Source: Flammula alnicola (lineage: Eukaryota; Basidiomycota; Agaricomycetes; Agaricales; Strophariaceae). From it: a stretch of 64,000 nucleotides of DNA. Location: positions 186,001 to 250,000 of the forward strand of contig JADNRV010000014.1 in NCBI GenBank assembly GCA_015499995.1. Reading direction: 5' to 3'. The translations under genes were made by a program, and so were the position numbers. Shown here in pieces: positions 23,705 to 34,572 of this stretch. The notes under the pieces are model-generated. The model was not told the origin of the DNA. It searched no databases and saw only the letters and a list, made by a program, of their open reading frames with translations. How positions within the stretch are numbered: the stretch's first letter is position 1; every line of letters starts with the position of its first letter.

Positions 23705-26314
23705 GCATGGCCTAGTTTGCCAACGACGTCGGTGTATTCATCGATGTGGATGATGATCGATGAGGGATGAGATGAAGAGATATATTCATTATGACGATGA
23801 CGATATGACGATGATATGGGCACGACAGGAGGGTGGGAATACAGCGTTTGGGGTTTTGGAGATGAGCCGACGATTGGACACGAGGATCGGCGGTGCGGGA
23901 CGGGCGGTTAACTGACAGCTGCTTGCCCCACAAATCCTATTTCGGAGCGCTCGTGGCGCCTCTATTCTTGGATTCTTTCGACTCAGTTCGACTTCTGGCT
24001 CGCCTCTTCTCCGCCGCCGCCGACGCCTCCTCCTTTGCTATGGTTTACGCTTATGGTCCAGCCTTCAAAAAAAATTCAAAAGACGGCTACTACTACGGAT
24101 TTCTGCACTTCTTCTTTTTGCCCCCCCTTTTTCGCTACTTTAGATCGCCTATCTCTCCTCCGACACGCCATCCATCGTTCCTCGTTAATGCCAGTTATCC
24201 GCCCTTTCTTCTCGTTCAACCAACGCATTTACCCCCCACACACCCCTTGTAAACACACAGCCTAACTATCTGCAACTGCACACCCTACCCCCCTTGTTGC
24301 TGTGTCCCTCGTATTCTTCTCACTATGGGTTTATATTTTTTATCCCTTATTTTTCATCTTCCGTGACGCTTATCGTACATGAACGCTTTTATCCTTTCCA
24401 CCACACCCAACCCGCTTCCTCGTCCTCCTTGCCGTCCCTCCAATGCCTCTCTGATTCCGTCCCGCCCTACCCCTCGTTCTGTTCCTGCCTGTCACTCTCA
24501 TCTTCTAACTTTCCCGGCTTATTGACTCTTTGGCCAAATGACTTTCTAAAACCCTACTATTTTCGCTTACTTACTTACCTTACATCTATCACCATCCCAT
24601 CCCCACCACCCCAACCTGTTCGAACCCCATCGCCCCTGACATTGACATTTACTTTTTTCACAAGAGCTTACAGTCGTCCACAATTCAATTCTATACCCCA
24701 GGTTTTGATATTCCCCCCTTTTCTCCGCCTCTTTCTTCGATCGAGGTCCGACCTTCATCCACCCCAAACCTACCTTGGAGCCAAAAGTTCTCTATATTGT
24801 CCGTTAGTTATAGCAACCTTATTTCTGCGTTGGCATTACATATCTTTCCCCTTACGCATATAGATTTTTTTTGTTTTATCCTCTTGCGATCATGACTGAA
24901 TTACCTGCCTCTGCAACGATTTTCTGTTTTTCTCGCTTGGTTCTTTATTTCTTTATTTCCGTCTTCGTCTTCGTCTTCACCTTCACGTCCCCCGTACCCT
25001 CAACCCTCAATATTCAATCCCAATCCTCCAACTGGTATTATTGACCAGATTACAATTTGGTAATTTCACGCGCATGCCCATGATATGAACGCTTTGACGA
25101 ACTCTATTTGGATTACTTTTTTTTTTCTTACTCTCTCTTTTTTCTTATTTTTCTTTTGCAAATGAATAAATGGAATAAATCATTGCCACTCCGGTTCTCC
25201 ATCTGATCGGCAAACGTGACATATACTATAGTTCCCTGGATAAAACTATTCAGAAACCCTGTTTCTGGGGTTTCTGTGATTGCCGACAGATGCCGTTGAT
25301 GGAAAAAAAAAAAACATGTCGGCGATTGAAATTAATTTGATGAACTTAGTGTTTCCCCGCTGCCTGCGATGTTAATGGTTGCAATTTTGTCCGCAAGAAC
25401 GTATATTTGATCTATATAAATACATCTAAGAAACAAAATGAGATTTAATTTGCAGGGATAACGGTAGAAGTTGGAGATAAGACCCAGAAAGGCCGTCTAG
25501 CAGCTTGGAATGCTCCCAAGAGATGCTGTACGCCAAATTTTGGCGCACAAAATATTCGACAAACGAGAGAAGCATTATTGGAAGTAATTACATGGTTGAA
25601 TATATGAATTTACCTGAGGAATTGTTATATCTAGGGGCGCAACGGACCAGTGACAGGGAGCGGCCATCAATCGGCAGACTCGCATTACGGAAACTTCCGC
25701 AGAAACCCTCAGAAACGGGGTTTCTGAATAGTTTTATCCTAGTTCCCGCCAACGCTACTACTACATCGAGCCTACACGTCTCTGATCCTCAGTCTCCCAG
25801 GAGCCGTGTTAGTTCCTGGCACATCATGATGTATTTTCCATTGTCCGGTTTCCAGCTCCTCTTTCGACTTTCGCGACAAGGACGGTGAACTGAGTAATGA
25901 TGCGTGCTGCTTCCGAGTCCCTCCAGCATACCGCTGTCCTCGACGAATGCACCTCCCAATCTCGTTACTTTCTCGAATAGCAGTTGATTCTGGCTGCGTT
26001 TTGACTTCCCCCAAGAAGCCACACCCAAGCTCGCGATCGGGTCGCGATCACGCCGACGTTCTTTCAAGGTTGCAATTGGGTGCCATTCGTCGTTTGCAAT
26101 GCGTTAAATTACCATCAGTGTGTCCTCGTGTCTAGATCTATAAACCGGTGTGTGGTTTCAGAATCCATCGTAGACCTCGGTTCGCTGATCTGCATATTTG
26201 CAAGTGTCGTGAGGGGGATAAAAGCACGTCGATATCAATCGTACTACTACCCGGCGAAGTTTCACTTTCACCACCTAGATTCAATCATTCAACTCATAGA
26301 CTCGTGGATTTGAT
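23705..26314. other. Long spacer with pyrimidine-rich tract and a mobile element
   Basis: About 23930-25060 is strikingly C/T-rich on the plus strand, with runs of A in places. It keeps a frame open for 189 residues (24294-24863), but with composition typical of such tracts, so I do not call a gene. A 0.5 kb inverted-repeat element lies at 25238-25739. The remainder is the promoter of the gene at 26315. Confidence 0.6.
25238..25739. mobile_element. MITE-like element, hAT type suggested by 8-bp TSD
   Basis: The left end reads GGATAAAACTATTCAGAAAC, and the right end is its reverse complement (GTTTCTGAATAGTTTTATCC). The inverted repeats continue for about 40 bases with few mismatches, and each contains an inner CAGAAACC/GGTTTCTG palindrome. 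The element is flanked on both sides by the direct repeat TAGTTCCC (25229-25236 and 25740-25747), with one extra T at the left junction. There is no transposase frame inside its ~500 bases, so it would be non-autonomous. An 8-bp target duplication is typical of the hAT superfamily; the assignment is inferred. Confidence 0.85.
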
Positions 26315-27866
26315 ATGTCAACACCGACCATACAGGTGGACGACACCGACCTCAATATAAATTACAGCGGGTCATGGTTCAATGCAACCACTCATGATGA
26401 CCAGGGTCAATTTGGGTATCCATTTCTGGGGACGTTGCATGGAACAGCGTCTAATGCAAGTTTCTCATATGCTTTCAATGGTATGTCATCCTTACCCTCA
26501 TCATCTGAACTCTCCTCCTCAAAGTAAACAAACTTGGACCATTACCCAGCATCCTCAGTGATTGTAGTAGGATCACTCCTTGCCAATTTCGAACCTGCCA
26601 CTTGGGAATGCTTTGTCGATGGTGTCAAAATTCCAAGCGGACAATTTACAAATCCGGTAAATTACTTCCCGCTATGCCAGCAGACATTGCTAGACGGCCC
26701 TCATGTCCTTATCATCAACGCAACGGCTACGGAGGACCGAATATTTTGGTTTGATTATATCCGCTACTTTCCATCTGCTACTGCGGTGCTAGATGATGGA
26801 TATACTCATATCAGTTCGAATGATCCACAAGTGCAATATGGGCCCGGATGGGAGTTGCTTCCTGTGGTCATGCCGGGACTAGGAAATATCACGACGCAAA
26901 CAAGGTCGACTCTCAGCCTTTTATTCAACGGTATGCACATACTTACGTGATGTCTACTCTTGGTCGTAACTCTTATCTTGTAAGGCTCTAGGTACATCCC
27001 TCACTTGGTATGGATTTAGAATTAGAGACCCATCTGTTGCTACCGCCGCGGCAACAGCAACTTATACCATCGATGAACAACCTCCCATCACGTTCGCATG
27101 GGTTGGGCCCTCCAATACATCGGCATTCAACCAAGTATTCTTTGAAACTGGGCAATTATTGCCTGGTCAGCATAAACTTGACGTTGTCTATCTCGGAAAT
27201 CCCCAAACGGCACCCCTGGCCCTCCATTACTTCGTTGTTCAGATAAATCCTACATCACCACTGAATGTCACTGCTTCGAGCATCCCTCCCATTTCTAGTC
27301 CGCCCATAACTAAGGCGTCAGCTTCGGCACAGAAGATACCCAATGTCGCCGGGATCGTGGGAGGTACAATAGCAGGCGCTGCCCTCTGTGTTATAGTAGC
27401 ACTCTTAATTGCGGTAATCCGCCTCCGACGACGAAGCGAACGGATGCGTTATGGTCTTGCGACAAGTTCAACTGGACCTACCACCATAGAGCCTTTCGTC
27501 GACCCTTATGCATCACTCGGAGCTCATAGCCAACCTCCTACGGAATCCGAGACGTCATCTTACTCTAGCTTTTTCAGAACAACAAAAAAGCACGTCAGCA
27601 GTACGGGGATATCCGTTTTTGACCAGAGGACGCACACGCCCGATCAGCAAATGGCGAGCAAGGCGCAGATGGTAGCACATCATGCTCATCGGACAGCTCT
27701 ACCAAGACAGACACAACCCCTGGCATCTCGCTTTCCTCCGGATAGCCTCAGTCAGTCTTCGACAGCGCCCATGGTATCGATCAATAATGAGGATGAAATT
27801 CAGCAATTTCATCGTGGTGGGCGTCTACCGAGCGACATGTCTCCTCCTCAGTACACTGCGGTTTAA
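26315..27866 (+). CDS. Two-domain beta-sandwich-like membrane protein, copy B
   Basis: Paralog of the genes at 18374-19573 and 31134-32537. Exons 26315-26480, 26559-26930 and 26992-27866 give 470 residues. Domain 1: IQVDDTDLNINYSGSW, ASFSYAFNG, WECFVDG, LLDGPHVLIINATA, FWFDYIRYFPS. Domain 2: GTSLTWYGF, TYTIDEQPPITF, NQVFFETGQLLPGQHKLDV, VYLGN, LHYFVVQ. The transmembrane helix (AGIVGGTIAGAALCVIVALLIAVI) is followed by RLRRRSERMR and a ~150-residue Ser-rich cytosolic tail. There is no evident signal peptide, so export may rely on the helix as reverse anchor. Role unknown; the layout suggests extracellular ligand or wall-polymer binding coupled to a cytosolic tail. Confidence 0.85.
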
Positions 27867-28599
27867 ATTATTACTTACTGTACGTTATAATATTTTTTTC
27901 TGTGTTTTCAACTTACACATGTCTTACTTGTAGTTCACTGGTTGCGACTGCAGACTTGACCAACGTCATTGCCGCAGTAGATGGCGAGGCCGTAGAAAAA
28001 TGAGTTAATCGTAGTGTAGTCATGTCTGGGAGGAGTATAGAATCGTCGTCAGAAACCTCTATATCGCTGAGCCTCAGTGACTTGGCCAGTAAGGATAATT
28101 ACGCTGTAATACCCGAGCATATTATTTGTTGATCGTTCATGAATCGAGACGAGATGTTGCATTGTCGTATTGGAAGAGCCATGAGAAATAACGCCACTCA
28201 CTTATGCGCAGGTATCAACTGACAACGAGCCGAAGCCTGATCAGGCAGCGTCACCGTGGCGCCATGATCCATCGTGGTCCGGTTAACGTTAAACACCCCC
28301 GAAAGAAAATAGCATCACCTGAGCCGAATGTCGATTTGCTGCAGCCGATAATCCCTTCAAAATCCTCTTCTGCACATCCTGCATCAAGAGTCGAAAGCCT
28401 GGCCAGGAGACAGAGCGAACAACCACATATACGTGCAGAGTGCACTTAGTCGTTTAGCGGTTGCGTGCAAAACCACATTCCGAGTTCTCATCGAGGTGAG
28501 GGAAAAGTAGTTTCACGGATAAAGGAACTGGCTTGGTACCGTCTCGTACACACTTTCAATATAGTTGTTGTATCGAAAAGTAGGCGCGAAGAATTTCTT
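27867..28599. other. Intergenic, no recognised gene
   Basis: 3' region of copy B followed by sequence without a recognisable gene. The last part adjoins relic R1. Confidence 0.5.
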
Positions 28600-29345
28600 G
28601 TCAACAATTACAATGAGTGGCAGTAGTTACAAAAATTCATTAAAGTGGAAGAAACTAACATGGGCTGGAACCAGATAGAGTACTGCACGAAACACCAAAA
28701 GATAGATTTCAAAGGATAAAATTTGTCCAAGCGACATATCAATCTGAAACAATAAACTAAAATCAATATCTGATATGTAGACGGTTGGAGTTCGAACGCA
28801 CCCTGTGCTTGAGCAGACATTGCCTTCACTTCGTCAACAACTGTTTGAAGTTTCCTGACTCCCTCTTCCTCAAGGACATCCACATTCCACCTTTCTAGAG
28901 GTGCAGTATCGGTCAGGCGATTCGGATCCGGAGGAGTTATTTTAGGTGGTGTCAAGCGTCGAGTATCTGCCTCGTAACGGTAGAAGCAGAGCTTGGTACC
29001 CAATGCGCCAACACCATGGAGGACGGGATGCGGATGTCGTCAATCAAGGAAGCGAAGTACTGGCGCACTCTTATATCAGACAGCAATCGCGAGTAGTCAG
29101 AGTCGAATGAGACGCGACTCCCAGTTGCGATGAAAAACACTGGATGGCGTGCGACCTCCACCGAGAACAGTGTGAAAATAAATATCCCTCTCTAAAAGGA
29201 CTTGATAGTAGCGCGGAGCGACGTCGTATTTAGAGTCGACGGGGAATAGATAACTGAGTAGCTGGTTGTAAGCGCCATCATACGGTAACTCGTTCAGTAT
29301 ATGGTTAAATCGCGCATCGGAATCGAACGATGCAAGAATGGGTTG
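28600..29345 (-). pseudogene. Relic R1 of a multicopy Agaricomycete family
   Basis: On the minus strand, pieces similar to relic R2 occur in order but in different frames: LLSYLFPVDSKYDV (about 29280-29240), VEVARHPVFFIATG (near 29160), then GTKLCFYRYEADTR and the ending APLERWNVDVLEEEGVRKLQ with VVDEVKAMSAQAQ (29003-28803). An intron-like gap ending TTGTTTCAG precedes a last exon-like piece near 28740. Frameshifts near 29200 and 29010 break it. I recall similar proteins of unknown function in many mushroom genomes. Any link to a nuclease fold is a guess. Confidence 0.65.
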
Positions 29346-29469
29346 GGGCCAGAATATCCCGGACGGAGCTGAAACTAATACACAGCGTCAGGACGCGAGT
29401 AAAGCAATGGACAAGGCTAGAATCTTGGAATTCTCATGCATGCACCTTCTTTGTGCTGAACAGAAATCT

Positions 29470-30150
29470 GGATTTGAGCAGACATCGCTTTTACATTGTC
29501 GACAATTGCTTGAAGTTTCCTAGCACCCTCTTCCTCAAGGACGTCCGCATTCCACCTTTCTTGAGGTGCGATGTCGGTGACGTATTCGTCCTCATGAGGT
29601 ACGTTATGTGGTGTCCACTCCTTAGTGTCTGCCTCGCAACGGTAGAAACTGAGCTTGGTACCCAGGGCGCTAACGCCATGAAGGACCGGGACACGGACCC
29701 CTTCCATGTAATAGCCATAGCAGTCGCGGATGTGTATATCGGCCTCCTCTCGCTTGGAAGCCACGTCGAACGCGGCCGGAGGATGGATTGTTAGGAAAAA
29801 TACAGGTTCATGCACGACCTTGATAGTGAAAAGCGCAACAAAATCGATGTTCCCGTTCATTTGCGACGGTCGTTTATATTGGGGAATGACCTCGTATCCA
29901 GAGTCAAGGGGGAATAGGTAATGGAGTAATTTTTTCCAAGGCCCATAGTATGCCGATGCATCAGTACGGATTTGGGCAACAGAATTGAATGATGCGAGCG
30001 TCGGTGGGCCGTGCTTTCCAGCACAGTCTGAAATGAGCACGAGCACCGCGGTGTGCGGGGTCAGGGTGGCGACTGTGAGGAGAGGCGGTCTGCGGCGCCA
30101 GTATTGACTCTGTGCGTGAAGACGGGGAGGACGGCAGGAGTGTCTAGCAT
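29470..30150 (-). pseudogene. Relic R2 of the same multicopy family
   Basis: A plausible ATG at 30150 opens a short frame (LDTPAVLPVFTHRVNTGA). After about 23 codons one base appears missing near 30081, and the family sequence continues in another frame: VATLTPHTAVLVLISD, HGPPTLASFNSVAQIR, KLLHYLFPLDSGYEV, EPVFFLTIHPP, VLHGVSALGTKLSFYR, then RWNADVLEEEGARKLQA and VDNVKAMSAQ. The latter half is a long open stretch, so this copy is younger than R1. In relatives, as I recall, the centre reads closer to FFxEIKPP. If that is a catalytic site, it is altered here to TIHPP. Confidence 0.65.
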
Positions 30151-31133
30151 GGCGAACCCTGGATGGAGGATTCGACTGCAGCAGCGTTGATGCATTTCGG
30201 ATGACTATTGATATTGATTACGTATCCGCCAACCCGGCCGGGGCAAGGCTCGCTGCGCCATCCTAGAGTGTTCCCGCCGGCCAGGGTGATCGGGTGAGGC
30301 CGGGCGTCCGGGTCCCGCCGCGTGCAACAATGCTTTTGTCGAGGCTGTCGCAGTCAGATCAACATTCGAGTTTCAGCAACAAAAAATCCCATTTCTTTTG
30401 GCACAAATACATAGAATAGCATTGATTCTACTCATATCTGCAAGTTGAAAGACATTGAGCAAGAAATGACGGAGATAGAAGAGATATAATTGTTGAGACT
30501 TTCTTTTGCATCGCAAAGTTTGGCTTTGTTTGTCCGGGCCCCAGCCCTTAGAGAATAATTGCTCGCAGTTATAATAGACCCCTTTACCATATATTATCCT
30601 GGAAAGACGTCTGCCAAGTCTTCAGAGAGCTCGCAGAGAATCAGAGAACGCCATCCAATGGTCGTGACAGATATGACACAGCCACCGGCACTAGCGCGCA
30701 GTTCAACTCAAGCCTCAAACGTTTCTTCAAATCACTCACTGCACGATGCTATGCTCACTTGAGTCGAAATTCTATATTTGCATTGAAATCAGCTGTGACT
30801 GACACTCCGTCAGCTGCGCATAATCTTTCCTTCTACTTCGAGATCGCTGAAACTAGTACTCGCCGTTTTCCATCTTGATATCCACCCGCATCGCTATAAA
30901 TGACACCCTCGTGTCTTGTTGTCTTGGAACTTCCTATCTATCTATTGCGTCGATGGTCATCACGGAACTTAGAAAGGCAGGTTCGTCGCCTGTTAAATAG
31001 ATCTCGTGTGATCTTCCAGCGATGATATCGATCCCACCCCTCGCAACGCCAGTTGTCTTTCTTTTCTATATCTTGTGGCAAGAAGCTGACACTGTACCTG
31101 CACTCACTTCAGAGATTCTTTGTCTCACAAAAA
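30151..31133. other. Intergenic, promoter of copy C
   Basis: Includes a GC-rich patch at about 30230-30330 (GGCCGGGG, GGCCGGGC) unlike its surroundings. It then becomes AT-rich up to the ATG at 31134. No gene recognised. Confidence 0.5.
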
Positions 31134-32537
31134 ATGTCCTCGATTGTCGTCGACGATACGGATTCCTCCATAGTATACGATCCAGCATGGTCTCAAGGTA
31201 TGCCACAGGATACTATGCCACTTTTCCAGGGCACTGTGCATAGTGCAAACACTAGTGCCACTTTATCGTATTCTTTCAATGGTAAGTCTCTTTTCCATTC
31301 GTCTTCTCCATCCTTACCGACGTATCTAGGCTCCAGAGTTGTTGTCAGCGGGGGCCAATTTGTGAATAATTCTGCAGCGCCAAATGTCCAATGCTTCGTC
31401 GACAGCAACCTGGTGCATCCGCAGTACGTATACAGCGCCTCAGAGACTGGTCCTTTCTTTTGCCAGAAGGCAGGACTTCAAGATGGACTTCATGTCGTAA
31501 CTCTGAATGCAACTATTTCCGATCAACTCAGTTCAATCTGGCTGGACTACATTCAATATTTTTCATCTACTACAATGCCGCCGGAAGGGGCAAACGTTTT
31601 CATATATCCGACGGATGCACGGCTTCACCTTGGAAAAGGATGGCAGGCAGATCCTCCGGGCAGTCTTAACAAGATGACTCATCAAAATAACGCAACACTG
31701 GGTTTCAACTTCACCGGTGCGTAGATTGCGTTAAAATTCCTTCGAGTTTTGTCAGTAATAGGTTTGTGTCTAGGCACTTCAGTTACTTGGTTTAGTTGTT
31801 CTTCTAACGACTCAGATCTGCCTCTAGCACAAGCGACCTACGAAATTGATCATCAAGGCTCCATTCCATTCGTTAGTACCAGCAGCCAATTTCGAGAGAT
31901 TTTATTTCAGACCGCACCACTTCCTTCTGGCCCACACCAGCTTCTAGTTACCTATCTTGGAAATATCACAGAAACACCCTTGACTTTGGGTGGAATTGTG
32001 ATCGGAAATGCAACCATCACATCATCCAGTCCACCAGGTTGCGGAAGTCCAGTCTCCGATTATCTTGTCCCTGGATGTACTTCTGCCACCACGTCCTCTG
32101 CAGTCGCGCCATTTGGAAAGGATCCTAGTTCGACTTCCGCTCCAATTGCCTCGGCGAGACTTGGACACAATAGACTGGATAACGCGGGCGTCATCATTGG
32201 AAGCGTTATCGGCAGTCTAGCATTCGTCCTTCTCGTGATTTTCGCGCTTTTCGCGCTTCGTCAGCGCAGAACACGCTCGCAGGCTATTGCAGTCTTGTCA
32301 AATATCAATAGTGCCGCTGAACCTTCTGTCGACCTCGTCGCTGGCAAACCATACAGGTCATCTATGCACAAATCCATTCCTCCTGCTCCCAAATACCGTT
32401 CTTCCATCGCAAAATCTTTCTCCATCAGGTCATACGGCATTGAACCACAGCAAACTGCTCAGGTTGGGAGTGAATATGGAAGCCCAGTTAGTTCTGAACC
32501 GCATGAGACCCGGTTCAGCTTTGCGTCACCAGGGTGA
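31134..32537 (+). CDS. Two-domain beta-sandwich-like membrane protein, copy C
   Basis: Paralog of copies A and B. Exons 31134-31281, 31330-31716 and 31774-32537 give 432 residues. Domain 1: IVVDDTDSSIVYDPAW, ATLSYSFNG, VQCFVDS, LQDGLHVVTLNATI, IWLDYIQYFSS. Domain 2: GTSVTWFSC, TYEIDHQGSIPF, REILFQTAPLPSGPHQLLV, TYLGN. The transmembrane helix (AGVIIGSVIGSLAFVLLVIFALFAL) is followed by RQRRTRSQA and a ~90-residue tail. The start at 31134 matches the N-termini of copies A and B; an in-frame 27-residue upstream extension from 31053 has no ATG-led support from the paralogs. The three intron positions are shared with A and B, showing common descent. Confidence 0.85.
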
Positions 32538-32874
32538 GCACAACACTGCTTGGCCGAACATCAATGTAGAGCTGATATCATTTACGGGAAAAAAAGAAAG
32601 CTAGAAAAAGAACACCCTTGATCCTTCTTGATTGAACGTTGAACGTTGAACGTTTGACCTTCGTGGTTAGGCCCTGGTGTATTTTTATTTGGACTGTTGA
32701 GAATATTGTGAGGAGCGCTTATATATTAAACCCAAGTTATATAATTCCGCAAAATCGCGACTTGACTGTCCTGCATGTATTACGGTATATATCCACTTGT
32801 AGCTATAATTTATATGTACTTCCACTTCTTGATTAAATTTTATATTTACACTTCAGTATACCTCGGAGGAACCT
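32538..32874. other. 3' spacer between copy C and relic D
   Basis: Contains a short GAACGTT triple repeat near 32634-32656 and AT-rich sequence. No gene recognised. Confidence 0.5.
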
Positions 32875-34147
32875 CTATGAGGCATCAGCCGTCTTGGTAA
32901 CTGCGAGGACAACAGCAATAACCATTATCTGTTCCCATCTCTCACGATTGTTCGGTCTTTGCTGGTAGATCAGATCATCGTCGTCTCTGACCTCCATTGG
33001 TTGCTTCATGTAGGGGTAAGGGTGCCAGAGCATAGCCTGACTGGATGGAGAGTCTTCGTGAATAGACGACACAGCTCTTAATAGAGATGGCTTAAATGGC
33101 TCAACGGCGATGGCTGGTGGTCTCTCCATGCCAGTGACCGCTGCTTGATGGTGGCTCATGAAAGGCTCAATCGCACCCACGGTGATCAACAACGAGCACA
33201 CTCGCCTAGAGGAAGCAGGCGGAGGGTTGAATTACTGACTCCTGTGCATTGTAGATGATTTAGATACAGGCAAGTACGTCTATATCTGAATCGTCGTCGA
33301 CGACGATAAATAAGGATGATCGCGAAGCTGATAAATAACATAGCTGCGCCGCCGACACTGCATCCAATAATGGAATTTGCGTTGTATTCCTGGTGAAGGT
33401 GGTGGCGGCATTAGACGGCAGCGATGACCCGTTGGACAATAAGATAGTCGAGGGGTAGAGGTGTGACCGTTCTTTGAGCGCTGTTCTGGTGACATGCGCT
33501 GTTGTATTCACCCCTACTACAGCGCTGGATAACACGGCCTGCCATCCCGATCCGTATTGCAGATCTGAATCGAGAGAACCAACAAGAATCGTCGCTCATT
33601 CGCAGATGCGACGTGTTGTATACGTAGGTGATCAAACGAAAACGTTCGTGTCTGAACTGAACTTGTTTGGTTGACATTACTAGCTATTACATGCGGACCG
33701 TCCACCAGTCCATCGACGATCGTGCTCGTAAAGCACTTCGATGTCCATCGTTGTGTTCTGGGCGACCTGGTTGTTCATGCTGATGTTGACATTGTCGACG
33801 TAGCACTGCCATGGATTTACCAACTGCCCATTGGCATCATCAGAGAAATTTGTTGTCCCCAAAACTCGGACCTTTGAGCCTGTGGCAAATCATGTTCCAA
33901 GTTGGTCAACATATACCGTAGTAGATTCGTAAAAAAGCTCGCCGTTGAAGAATATGAGAAGCTGGCTTTACACGTTGTCTCATGAAGAGTCACTTGTTGA
34001 AAGTGGGTCTAGTAGTATTTCCATCTTGATTTCCATTGCATTTCTATCGGAATCACGGGCGCCCTTGTCTTTGAACCAAGATCCTAGATAGTGTATATTG
34101 ACGTCAATATTGTCCACGAGAAACCATCGTGAATTATCCGCGGACAT
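32875..34147 (-). pseudogene. Ruined copy D of the two-domain membrane protein family
   Basis: Transcribed toward copy C. It starts at an ATG (34147) with a domain-1 N-terminus (SRWFLVDNIDVNIHYLGSW), but frameshifts follow. The ASFSY block (near 33960), LGTTNFSDDANGQLVNPWQC with YVDN (33860-33790), DGPHVIASNV with FSFDHLRI (33705-33610), the transmembrane segment SIIGCSVGGAAMLFISFAII with LIYRRRRRF (near 33370-33290) and a tail-like stretch (33201-32875) lie in at least three different frames. Most of domain 2 is missing. The order of all remaining blocks matches copies A-C, so identity as a dead paralog is clear. Confidence 0.8.
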
Positions 34148-34572
34148 AAAGCTGGAGGAATTTGGGCAAGCAAGGAATGTTGAACCGTGGATAGAAGGTT
34201 GAGCGCAAGTTAAGCGCCCATAGTCGACCGTGCTTATGTAAGTATAAGCCCTAGTCCAGGTTTTCCGACTCGAGTGGCAGACTGGGAGGCGCTGAGTTCA
34301 GCAGCATTCCTTGTTGCATTTTATTTCATTACATACATTACTTTCTGCGTTCGCTATAGTACTGCATGCAAGTTGTAAGATACTCCACCCCGAGTCTAAC
34401 TTCCCTACCACTAGATAAAGCAGTAGTCAAACGTCCACAGGTATAATAGATACGAACTATTCAACGAATGAATGATAATAACAGTCAATTTTCCAGTCCA
34501 TGTTTTCGGGGGGCAATGCCGCAACACCAAGGTGTAACGATCCACGATCCAATTGAATTCCAGACAGTCCGT
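34148..34572. other. Intergenic, no recognised gene
   Basis: Promoter side of relic D and 3' region of the peroxidase gene, which are both on the minus strand. Nothing recognised. Confidence 0.5.

Noticed and set aside
24294..24863. A 189-residue open frame after the transporter
   Set aside because: It lies in a pyrimidine-rich tract that lacks stop codons by composition. The product is a low-complexity Ser/Phe/Pro/Leu string without domains.
29470..30150. R2 as an intact gene
   Set aside because: The only plausible ATG-led start is one base out of frame with the main body, and the central motif differs from that of relatives as I recall them.
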